A stretch of 64,000 bases of DNA from Brasenia schreberi (Eukaryota > Streptophyta > Magnoliopsida > Nymphaeales > Cabombaceae), in contig JAYKKT010000047.1 of assembly GCA_036023115.1 (NCBI GenBank), positions 2,968,501 through 3,032,500 of the forward strand, read 5' to 3'. Made by a program: the position numbers and the translations under genes. The notes under the pieces are model-generated. The model worked only from the letters and a program-made list of their open reading frames with translations. It was not told where the DNA came from and searched no databases. This document shows, piece after piece, positions 1 to 11,600 of the stretch; position 1 is the stretch's first letter, and each line of letters opens with the position of its first letter.

Positions 1-190
1 CCCAACTCTCTAATTATAATTAGAATACAATTTCATATAATTTTAATTGCATTTACACCTACTTTCACCAATACCATTTGTAAATTTCTACACCGGTGAT
101 GACCATAGTGGGAAGTTGTGCTGCATAGATTGTTTTCTAAATCTTTTCGGATTTGTGGCTTAGTGACTGCCCCACCTCACCTATTAATAG

Positions 191-954
191 ATCCAACACT
201 GGCTGTGGTAGAGAAGCATGGTAATACAGGTGGTGCCGGCAGTGGCAGGTGGTGGTGATGGGAGAGAAAGGTGTACAGTTAGAGAAATAATAAGCACAGC
301 AACGGATACAACAGGAAACACCTTACTTTTGAGATGTACAACTAAATGATAAAGGTTCAGTTGAATGTCTTTATGCTTATTCCTAAAACACAAAAGCAAT
401 CATATTATTATATAATTGGTACTATTTTCTTTTTACAAGTGTTTGGATGAATTTATTTTAGGGTTGCAAGCAAGAATTACAGTGGTTGATGAACGCGGCA
501 TTTCCTATGACGGTCCTATGGTAGATGTTCTGTAAGCAATAATAGGAAAACAGGTTGTGGCAATGGAAAGTAACAAGGACACCAGTTAAGTTTAGTGGTG
601 GTAGTGTTCAAGGCGGCGGCGGATGGTAGTGGAGATGATGCACAGAGATGGTGGTACTAATACAATGGGTGGCAATGTGTGGTGATGAGGCTGGCGGTGG
701 CAGGTAGAAATGGTGGTTGTAGAGGATGGGACAGTAATTGATGATGAACAGGTGGTGACATTGAGTGGTGGTGGCAGATCTTGGTGTTTGTGAGAAAAAC
801 AATAGAATGAAACACTTAAATAGGTCTCTTCCTGTTGTTTTTGCATAATTAGTCCAATAATTGAAACTCAAACAACTAAAAATATTTTATTTATAAAGTT
901 CACAACCAGGCTCCAACCAGAAATTGATGAAGTTCATAATGTCTCTTTAGAAAG
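191..954 (+). CDS. Possible internal exons of an unidentified upstream gene (partial)
   Basis: Three exon-like segments at 191-220, 462-531 and 910-954 are each bounded by AG before and GT after, and their phases fit one another: the first ends one base into a codon, the second supplies two, and the second ends CT and takes one base from the third. The joined reading is open (PTLAVVEKHG, then LQARITVVDERG and ISYDGPMVDVL, then LQPEIDEVHNVSLER). I do not recognise the family and cannot find the following exon; a repeat begins just downstream. It may be part of a real gene entering from the left, a pseudogene tail, or chance. The phase agreement across two introns is the only support. Confidence 0.3.
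595..780. repeat. GGT/GAT-rich low-complexity tract
   Basis: The + strand is dominated by GGTGGT, GGCGGC and GATGATG triplets; a shorter similar patch lies at 205-262. It yields long open frames on the minus strand rich in His, Thr and Pro, which I regard as composition artefacts. It would lie in an intron of the putative upstream gene. Confidence 0.45.
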
Positions 955-1009
955 GTACATTCTCTACTTATAATTCGTTAAAACGTTGCTTTGGACTGGG
1001 GGTGTAAGC

Positions 1010-1435
1010 CAGTAGAGGCGAGTTCGAGTCTAAGGAAGCTCGAGTCGACTCTTTAAAGAAAATATTTGGGTGGATCTTGAGCGAGCCATGATCTTCAAAC
1101 TTGAGCTTGAGCTCGATTTATGTTTGAACAACTCGAGTCGATTAGATAGGCTCCTTTGAGCCCAAACAACCACGATCAACTTCATTAAGCTTGACTAGAG
1201 ATGGACCTGAGTGAGTACAAATCAAATCGTGCTAGACTGAGTTCACAAATTAGCTCAAATAAAGTATGGTTGACCCAAAATAAGTAAAACATTAAAATAT
1301 AAGTAATTGTATATTAATAAAGTTTAATTAGGCTCCGGGTCACTCAAGTAGAGTACTAGCGAACTCGAAAGGGCTCACAATCAACTCGAGCTCCAAAAGA
1401 TTGAGTCCAGCTCGAGTAGGATGTGAGCAACTAGG
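1010..1435. mobile_element. CTCGAG/GAGCTC-rich dispersed repeat, probably a non-autonomous transposon relic
   Basis: The segment is full of GAGCTCGAG, CTCGAGTCGA and AGCTTGAGCTCG words in both orientations, concentrated at its two ends (about 1015-1145 and 1365-1425). That is the arrangement of subterminal repeats in a small non-autonomous DNA element. A related patch occurs at 28990-29120. No coding capacity is seen and the superfamily cannot be assigned. Confidence 0.35.
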
Positions 1436-1533
1436 GTTACCAGTTTTAGAGACCTTATTTACTGCTTCCTAGGGATGACAATATTGACCTAACCTATGCA
1501 ACTCCGAGTATAATTTCATGGATTTGGACATGG

Positions 1534-2100
<567 letters not shown>

Positions 2101-2614
2101 CTCTCTATATTTATATTTTTCCTTACCTATATCTGTCTCGTTACTCAAGAAAAAAAGAACCCAAACCCATACCTATCCCACCAGGGGTTCGAGGTGAAGC
2201 CGTGTTTAGGTCTAGCCTTCCTTGATATATATATATATATATATCTTGCTCTTATTATTGATACGAAAAAGAGAACTCAGACCCGTGCCTGGTTTAGGGT
2301 CTACCCTTCCCCGACCCGCCCCCATTGCCACCCGTACTATTTCCTGTCGCGCTCCACTTCCCTCCTCGCTAGACACAGAGAGGTGGGGGAGACCCTGAAA
2401 CCCTAGAAAATACATCCATATTTCCCCCAATTCGTTCATTCCGATCGCTAGGAGCATCTAGAATCCTTCTTCGTGCTTCCAGAAGCATCTAGAATCCTTT
2501 TTCCCGACGTTCAGATCCTCCGGTTTCAATCGGGCGCAGGGATCTGAATCAAGGGGACGGAGATCGTTTCGTTCTCTAGGGTTCCTTATTCTTGGGGCTT
2601 AGGGCATCATCGTG
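2101..2614 (+). promoter_or_regulatory. CSN5: Promoter and 5' leader of CSN5
   Basis: The segment lies between the GA duplication and the CSN5 ATG. It has a short TA run (2226-2245), and composition shifts to a C/T-rich leader from about 2290. A telo-box-like AAACCCTAG is at 2398-2406; such boxes are common in plant housekeeping promoters. The word AGCATCTAGAATCCTT occurs twice (about 2452 and 2482). No clear TATA box is placed near the leader, and the transcription start cannot be fixed from sequence. Confidence 0.5.
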
Positions 2615-5600
2615 ATGGAGGCATCGCCGGCGTCGATCGCTCAGCAGACGTGGGAGTTAGAGAACAACATCGTCAACATGGACGTCCCCGATTCGGACTC
2701 GATTTTCTTCTACGACGAAGCGGCGCAGGCGAAGACGCAGCAGGAGAAACCGTGGAACAACGACCCACATTACTTCAAGAAGGTGAGAGTCTCCGCATTG
2801 GCGCTGCTGAAGATGGTGGTGCACGCGCGGTCGGGCGGAACGATTGAGGTGATGGGGCTCATGCAGGGGAAGACCCACGGTGACACCATCATCGTTATGG
2901 ACGCGTTTGCCTTGCCCGTTGAGGGGACCGAAACTAGGGTTAATGCGCAGGCGGATGCTTATGAGTATATGGTTGACTATTCGCAGACCAACAAACAGGT
3001 ATACTTTGTTATTTAATTGATGCCACTTTCATTTTGCTTCCTTGTTTGAAAATAATCTTTGTTTGAAAATGAAGCCCGTTGAGTTGATTGTTTCCCGAAT
3101 TGCTGAATTGGCCCGTTGAAATGATTCCAAAAGCAATCGTGTCTGTAATGTACGGGAACTACGAGTAGAACAAGTTACATTTTGTAGATAATATTGGCAG
3201 ACAATTGTTGGAGTTTTTGTAGTTTACGTATGAAAATGTGAAACCAGATAAAGGATAACTGGATTTCTGACATTGATATCTATTACCGTGGGCATTCTAT
3301 CCAGCAATATGAGGTTAGTTCCTTCTCCGGGATGTGCCACTTTAAGTGGGAAGACAGACATGTGCATCATTGTATCTGGAGGAACATTCATTCGGTGCCA
3401 AATGTTGATCAGGAATAAAATTCGGGAAACACTAACATCACGGAAGCTCCCAAAGCTTATCTGTTTGAGGTTTCAAGTTCGTAAGAGATCGAGAAGATCA
3501 CTGGATCATGTTGACTTTGAAGCTGATGCAATTCTCCTTTTGTGGATGTGGAAACTGTGATAAATCTTATGTGATAAATTTCTCTAATTCCTTTAGTTCT
3601 TTTTACTTTCTCAACCAAGGGATACCTGCATTACTTTATTTTCTTATTTGACCTGATTTGTTTGATGTGAGAAGGCATAACTTGATTGCTGACAATGGTA
3701 TCTACTTCCCTAGGTATCCTATCCAGCAATATGAGCTTAGTCTGTCCCCAGGTTTTACCACTTCAGAGAGAAAACAGACATGCGTGCCGTTATTTCTGGC
3801 AGCCCATTCATTCGGGGAAAATGTTGATTGACATTGAAATTTGGGGAACGCTGATAGATAAGCTTCTAGCATTTTTGAGATATGTACAAACGATGATTTT
3901 TTAGGATTCAAGTTCATAAGAGACCGAGAAGATTTTGAAATTCCAACCTGCTCTTGTTAAGCTGTACAGGCATGCTGAGTTTGAAGCTTCGGCAATTCTC
4001 CTTTTATCGATATGAGAAATTGTGATCTTATCTTATGTGATAGCTTTCTTGATTTTGTTTTGTTCTTTTTTCTTTCTCAACCAGGGGATATCTACATTTC
4101 TGCGTTTTGTTACTTGATCTGATTTGTTTGTTGTGAGATAAATAATTTTATATTTCATGCGTTTATTCTATTGTTGTTTGCATTAATTTCCTAATTGGTG
4201 TCATGGAACTCTGTTGAGTTTGGCCATTTCAACGAGGAGTGTATATGATACTGGTTTATTCTTTTCTTTTCCATTGCACAGGCTGGGCGCTTGGAGAATG
4301 TGGTAGGATGGTATCACTCTCATCCTGGTTATGGATGCTGGCTTTCAGGTATAGATGTGTCAACGCAAATGCTCAATCAGCAGTTCCAGGAGCCATTCTT
4401 GGCGGTTGTCATAGACCCTACAAGGACAGTCTCTGCTGGAAAGGTTGAGATTGGTGCATTTCGGACATATCCTCAGGGTTACAAGCCTCCAGATGAGCCT
4501 GTGTCTGAATATCAAACAATTCCTCTGAACAAAATTGAAGACTTTGGGGTTCATTGCAAGCAGGTAGTATGAATCAAATCTTATGCTTGTGGGACCTTAT
4601 CATTTCAATGTAACAATTGACAAGGAGGAAGACTCAAATCCTTTGATCCTCCAGTTCTGTTTCTTTTCCCTTTTATCTGTTATTAGTTGCATCTATTGTT
4701 TTTGATATTTGTGTTACCTTCTGCAGTATTATTCCCTGGACATCACATATTTCAAATCCTCCCTCGATTCCCATCTCCTTGACCTCTTGTGGAATAAATA
4801 TTGGGTGAATACGCTTTCTTCCTCTCCACTATTGGGAAATAGGGATTACGTTGCAGGGCAAATTTCAGATCTTGGTAAGAACCAGCCTTAATTGTCATGG
4901 ATGTTATTTTATATTGGATGATCTACAGCAGCAGCCTCTTACATTCTGTTAGTTATCCTTTTGGATTAGCTTTGTCAACATGCAAGTATATTTTGTTTTC
5001 TTTCTGGTATTAACTATTATTTATTTCATCATAAATTCATGATAATACTTGTTAGGAACCTTGTTGCGGGCTTTGTTCATATTTCCCTCGGGTATTTAAA
5101 TTCAAAGATGGGCAGAACATTGATACCAGTTACGAAAATGAGTATTTGGAAAATGGCATTTAGGCATGCATCCAAACACAGACACACATATTGGTGACTA
5201 CTGCTATTTCTCTTCCATAAAACAATCATAAAATATTTCATGTTCATATATAATACAGGTGTATGCCTCCTAAACACTACATTGGTGTTATTATTTGTTG
5301 CAATTTGCTAGAGATGTGGGGCTACGAGAGTGGGGTAAAAGCTCACGCAGACTTACTTTTCTCATATTTAGTTTTCCATATGCACTACTTGGTGCTTCAT
5401 ATGAGAGAAGGAACTTGATATTTGCTCCTTTTTTTGGTGTAGCCTTCTCGCAGTCTTCTTGCTTAACTATTAAGCACCTGCTTTATTTTATATGGTTGTT
5501 GGAGCTGTAATAAATGAACAAAGGTACTAGGATGTAGCATGTACACAATATATGGAAGCAATAAAGACATGTATCATACATTCATGTTCTAGTAATTGTT

Positions 5601-8600
5601 AACATGTAATAGGGTGGGCCACTAGGATTAGAGAGTATCACAATGAGTTTTTAAATAGATTTGATGGAAAGAATGATAATACTTAAGCAAGGTAACCTAA
5701 GCATTAGAGAGTATCACAATGAGTTTTTCGAGTTGTTGACTTAATTTCGAGGTTTTGATAAATTTGAAAACTTCAAAAAATGAATGAATTTCAAGAGTTA
5801 TGAACAATCAGTTTTTCTTCTTATTTATGGAGGGATTAAGGGAGATACATTTTTGGTTGATCTAGTTATGGAGGAAACTAGATTAAAAAACATAAGTGTT
5901 GCAAAAGTAACCGTTCTTGCCGCTTCCAAGCCGAGAGTAAATATGAAGACATATAAGCCTCATCACGTCAAAAACTTCGAAAGACAAAAAGATGATGGAT
6001 CAAGCAAAAAGCCTATTGTATAATGGCCAAATAATGATATGATATGTCACTATTATAAGGAAAGTGGTCACATCTAGACCACTTATCCTTTTCTTCAAAA
6101 GAGATATAGAAACGTGGGAGCCACGGAAGACAATGATGGGTGAGTCTTGATTTTCAACATCAAAGCCTACGTGGAAAAAATGGTTAAAGAGAAGGTAAAC
6201 ATTTTTGAAAATGCTCTCTCCACTTCTCAAGGTATGCCTTGGTTCTTAGTCTCGGATGATTCTTTTCATATGTTCCTGGTGAAAAATATTTGAAAAATTC
6301 TCAAGATATCTTTGAAAAACATGTTTTTAGTGTCGATAGTACGAAACTTCAAATTAAAAAAATTGATAACTTTGAAAAAGAAGATTTTGAAATTCAAAAT
6401 GTAAGTTTTATACCTAAGTTAAATATAAATCTTCTCTCGATTGCTCATATTTGTGATAATGGTTGTATAGTCACTTTCTCATCTAAGAATTGTGTGGTGC
6501 ATGATCATCAATCGAATAAGGTGAGTGATCAAGGTTATAGAGAAAATGTACTATACAAAATAGATAGTTTAGTTATGCCAAATTTGAATCTTGTAATGTA
6601 GTTCATGATACTACTCTTTGGCATAAACGACTTGGACATTTAAATATGCATAGACTATGTAATTTTCTTTTGTTGAAGAAAAATGAGATTCATAATTTTG
6701 ATTGTAAAGAATATATCGATGGGAAAATGCATCATCTATCTTTTGGTGAAAGAAATTTTGTAACGAGTAAATCTTTTTATATAATACATTCCAATGTTTA
6801 GGGACCAGTCTCCTTTGTTTTCAAAGGAGGAGTATAATATTATGTAATTTTTATAGATGATTTTACTCGCTTTACTTGGATATATCTATTGAATCATAAA
6901 TCAAAAGTATTTGAAAAATATTTGATCTTTCACAATATGATGAAGAATCAATTCGGTTCTACTATTTAAATTTTTAAATCCTACTCAGGAGGAGAATGCT
7001 TATTAAAGGATTTTTATTTTTTATTTTGAAACAAATGAGATTTTACGTAAAAAAAATCTTGCACCAAAACCACACAACAAAATGGGTTAGCGGAAAGAAA
7101 ACATAGGTATATTATATAAACTTAAACTTGTAGAACACTTTTAATTACTAGTAATGTTCTTTAAGTTTTTATGGGCGAAAGCTAATCTTACCATCATATA
7201 TCTTATTAATGGAATGCCTTAAACTCATCTTTAAAATATTAATCTCTCCTTATTTTGAAAGATTAAGGGCTTTTGGTTGTAAATGTCTGATAAAAATGAT
7301 AAGTTTTCCCCTAGAGCTATTAAATGCGTTTTTTTTATATGGAATTGACAAAAAGGCATATAGATGTTTTGACCTTATGAATGATAAACTATATGTTTCT
7401 AAGGATGTGAAATTTCTCGAAGATAACTATTACTATAAATCTAGTTCTATTGAAAATAATAAAGAATCTTCTTTATATGATTTTTCAATTTAGAAGATAG
7501 TGAAACTAATGATAGTGATCTTGAAGACAATCTTGATGTTATCCAACATGATGATAATGATGTTGAAGACACATGTTATTGACCCTTTTTCGCTGCACTA
7601 CACTAGAAGATTTAGGGAACAAAACATCTCACGATTACAACCTAAAATTTCAAAACCTCCTCGACCCTTTGTATCTTATAAATCTTTTAGACCTCAACGA
7701 AAAAACTTTGTCACCCTTTTACAAGTAAAAGAGCTTAAGTTCTACCATAAGCCAAGGGAATTCAAGAATGGGAGGATGCCATGCAAGAAGAATTGACTAC
7801 ATTGGATAAATCTCAAACTTGGTTAATTGTTCTCAAACCCAAGGAATTATTGGATGGAGATGTGTTTACAAAATTAAAAATCATAGTAATGGTAATATAA
7901 AAAGATATAAAGCTAGATTGGTAGCCAAGGGTTATGATCAATAACATGAAATTGATTATGATGAAATGTTTGTTCTTGTTGTTAGAATGACCACTACAAG
8001 GATTCTCATGACTCTTAGTGCTATAAAAAATTGGAATATTTTTAACTTGATGTTAAAAATGCTCTTTTGAATGGAAAATTGCATGAAGATGTTTATATGA
8101 CTCCTCCTGGATTTGATGTTCCCTAAGATGATGTTCTTAAACTTCAGAAAGCCTTCGATGGTCTTAATCAAGCTCCCAATGCTTGGTTTGATCGTTTTAA
8201 AGACTTCATGCATATGCATAATTTTGCCCTTTGCTATACTTACACCTCATTATTTATGAGGAAATCATATGAAGTATAGTAATTCTATTATTGTATTTGA
8301 ATGATATGATCATCATTGGACGTGATAAAGCTGACAGAGTATAAGTTAAAAGTGATCTTAATAAAAAATTTGAAATGAAAGACCTTGGTTTGCTTAGTTA
8401 TTTTTTGGGAATTGAAATTGTATGTAGTGATAGATGATACATTATGTCTCAAACAAAATTTGCGAGTGAAATTATTGATAGGTCACGTCTAAACGACGAG
8501 AAGAAGGTGGATACATTAGAGGTTCTTGGAACAAAATTGAGAGCAACAGATGGAGAGAAACTGGACGATCCTATCCCATACAGACAACTTATAGGAGCAT

Positions 8601-11600
8601 TGACCTATCTCACTATCACTCGTCTAGACATATCACACACCGTCGTGCACATTACAAGCCAATTTTAACGAGCTCGTTGCTACTAGCACTCATAGTCTCA
8701 CATGAGTGTGGTTATTAGAATCATCATATACATCAAGCACTCTTTGGATAAGGGGTACTTCTGACTTCTTCCTCTTAACTTGATTTGACTGCATATACTG
8801 ATAGAGATTGGGGTGAAGATGTCAATAATCGACATTCCATCAAAGGTTTTTGTATATTTTTAGGTGAATACTTAATCTCTTATTGATGCAAAAAGCAACA
8901 GAAGGTGTCGCTTTCATCTACATAAGCGGAATACCAAGCTATGATGACCACTGCTACTGAGATTACATGGATTACAAAGGTATTGAGAGACATGGGGTCA
9001 TCCTTTAACAACCATCCACTATGTTTTTTGATAACAAGAGTTTCATGTACATCGCATCTAACAACACTTTTCATAAAAGAACGAAACATATTCAGATAGA
9101 TTGTCATCCACTATGTTTGAGAGAAATGCTTGAAGAAAAGCTTACTTTATGTTATGTATCATCTGAAATGCAATTAGCGAACTTCTTCACCAAGTCATTA
9201 TCGGTTCCTAGATTTAATTTTTCGTTAGACAAACTTTCGATATACATACCGTAAGTTTGAAGGAGGGTGTTAACATTTAATAGGGCGGGCCACTAGGGCC
9301 CGACTCATGTTTAGGTATTGGATAACTGACCATTCCAGTTAGTCGTTGGAGATCAGGGCTCCCCAACGGCTACCGTTGGAGATCAAGGCTCTCCAACGAT
9401 TGAATGTTGGCCCTCTCCTTACTTCTCTCTTCTCTCTCACTTGTTGTATATATTGCTCTATAAATAAAGCATCACTCCATTAATAATAAATTAAGCTGTC
9501 TTTCACAACCTTTTGACTTGTGGATTTGTCTCCTTGACTCAAATTGTGTATTCTTGACTTGGAACATCCATATTTGGATGTGTTGGTATCTTGATGATTT
9601 GATTGACACGTTGACGATTTGGGACTTGCTTCAACATTTATACATCAACAAATATTTAATAGTAATACTATCCCGAACATGAATGTTGTCTATCTTTCCA
9701 GGTCATGCATACATGAATGATGGAAGCAGTAAAGTAACATTAATTGTACCCCTCCATAGCTTATTTAGTGTATCAGAATAACCATCTTCATTTTCATTGT
9801 GCAGCGGAGAAGCTAGAACAAGCAGAAAATCAACTGGCTCATTCACGTGTTGGATCTTTTCTTGTGCCTCCTCAACGGAAAAAGGAGGTAAACATTTCTT
9901 TCTTTTCAGCATGGATCTGACTCACGGTTTCAAGGTGAGTCCATTATGCTTAAATTGGTTGGTATGGGTGACCACCCTCTGCATTTGCAGACTAGCTTTA
10001 GAAGATATTCAAACAGGGATGTGGTATTAGGCTTGAAAATCTTCATTCTGGTAGACAAACCTTGTGGGATAAAAAAAAGTGCTGTATAATTGCAACAAAA
10101 ACAAAACTTACTTTTGACTGGAATTTTGAACTTTTGATTTTAAGTTGGTTAATATCTATAACCATTTTATCTTATACATGTCACATGCTTCAACTTAGTT
10201 TTATGACATTCAGTGCTACAGTCACCATTATCTCCAATTAAAGTGTCATCCAACTCTATGTTATTAGTAGTGGTTAGCATGGAGTTACACTAAGCTCTAA
10301 TAAAGCATTAACAGAGACATCTTGGGGATATAGTGGATTTAGTGGTATAGCCCCATTAAGCAAAAACGTTACATTAAATTAAATATTAATTTTATAAAAT
10401 AAAAAATGTAACATATTTATAAACATGAATCCATCTGCACAATGGAACATGTACAAACACTAATCTGTAAAGTATTTGTAGAATTTAAATCTTAATGAGT
10501 TTACATTTAAATTAGTGGCCATTAACAATTTTTAAAGAATGAATTATATTTCATACATAATCAAAATAAAATGTATACATTACATAAACATGAAAGTGTA
10601 GAAGGAATAAACGAATGAGAAAGAAAAAGAGCAGAAGAAGACAAAAAGTTAAAAAGAAAAAGAGGAGGGGAAAAGAGGAAAAACAAGATAGAGAAAAGGA
10701 GGAGGAGAAAAAGGGAAGAGGAGGCAAATCAGTAAAATTAAAATAAACGAGACTAAACGAGATAGAAAGAACGTGAAATAAATGAGGTGTTACAATTGAG
10801 AAAAAATATTGGCAACCCAAAGATATGTACATATCATTTAATAGGCATATGGGTTGTTACTGACTCTTGTGAAATGACCACCATATTCTTATAACAACTA
10901 CTTGTTTTAGATGGACACCGATGAAAGAGTGTTCATTTTGGTTTTGGTGCTATTGCCTTAGTCATTATCAATATGTTTATTCTCTATCAATAACATGGAA
11001 GGTTGGTAAATATGTAGGACCAAACAATATTCCTATAGAAGTAAGAAAAATCCTAGGAGAGATGGGGCTCACTTGGACAATTTAATGAAATATGAAAATC
11101 CCAAAAGATGCTCGAGGAATGGAGAGAATAAACATGGATGGTTGGTAAATTTGTAGGACCAGACAATATTCTTATAGAAGTATGAAAAATCCTAGGAGAG
11201 ATGGGGCTCACTTCGATAACAACAACAACAACAACTATGCCTTTTCCCATACTAGACGGGGTCAGCTACATGGATTCTTTGTTTCCACAGATCCTTATAG
11301 TGTGTCATGTTAGCAGTTAACTCACAATAAGTTAGATCATTCTTTATTGTTTCTTTCCAACACTTTTGTGGTCGTCCTCGACCTCTTTTAATACTTTCCA
11401 AATTTAGGTTTTCTAACCTTCTTACAGGTTCTTCTTTTGATCTTTTTTCTTTATATCCAAACCATCTTAAACGATATTCTCTCATTTTATCCTCTATTGG
11501 TGCCACTCCTAATTTGTTTCTAATAACCTCATTATGTATACGGTCTTTTCTTGTATGACCACTCATCCATCTCAACATCTTCATTTTTGTCACAGACATC

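Noticed and set aside
592..871. Minus-strand frames rich in His, Thr and Pro
   Set aside because: They arise from a GGT/GAT low-complexity tract and show no domain or start context.
10551..10832. Minus-strand 93-codon frame rich in Phe, Leu and Ser, membrane-like in appearance
   Set aside because: It is the complement of a polypurine tract; a similar false frame exists at 34742-34968.
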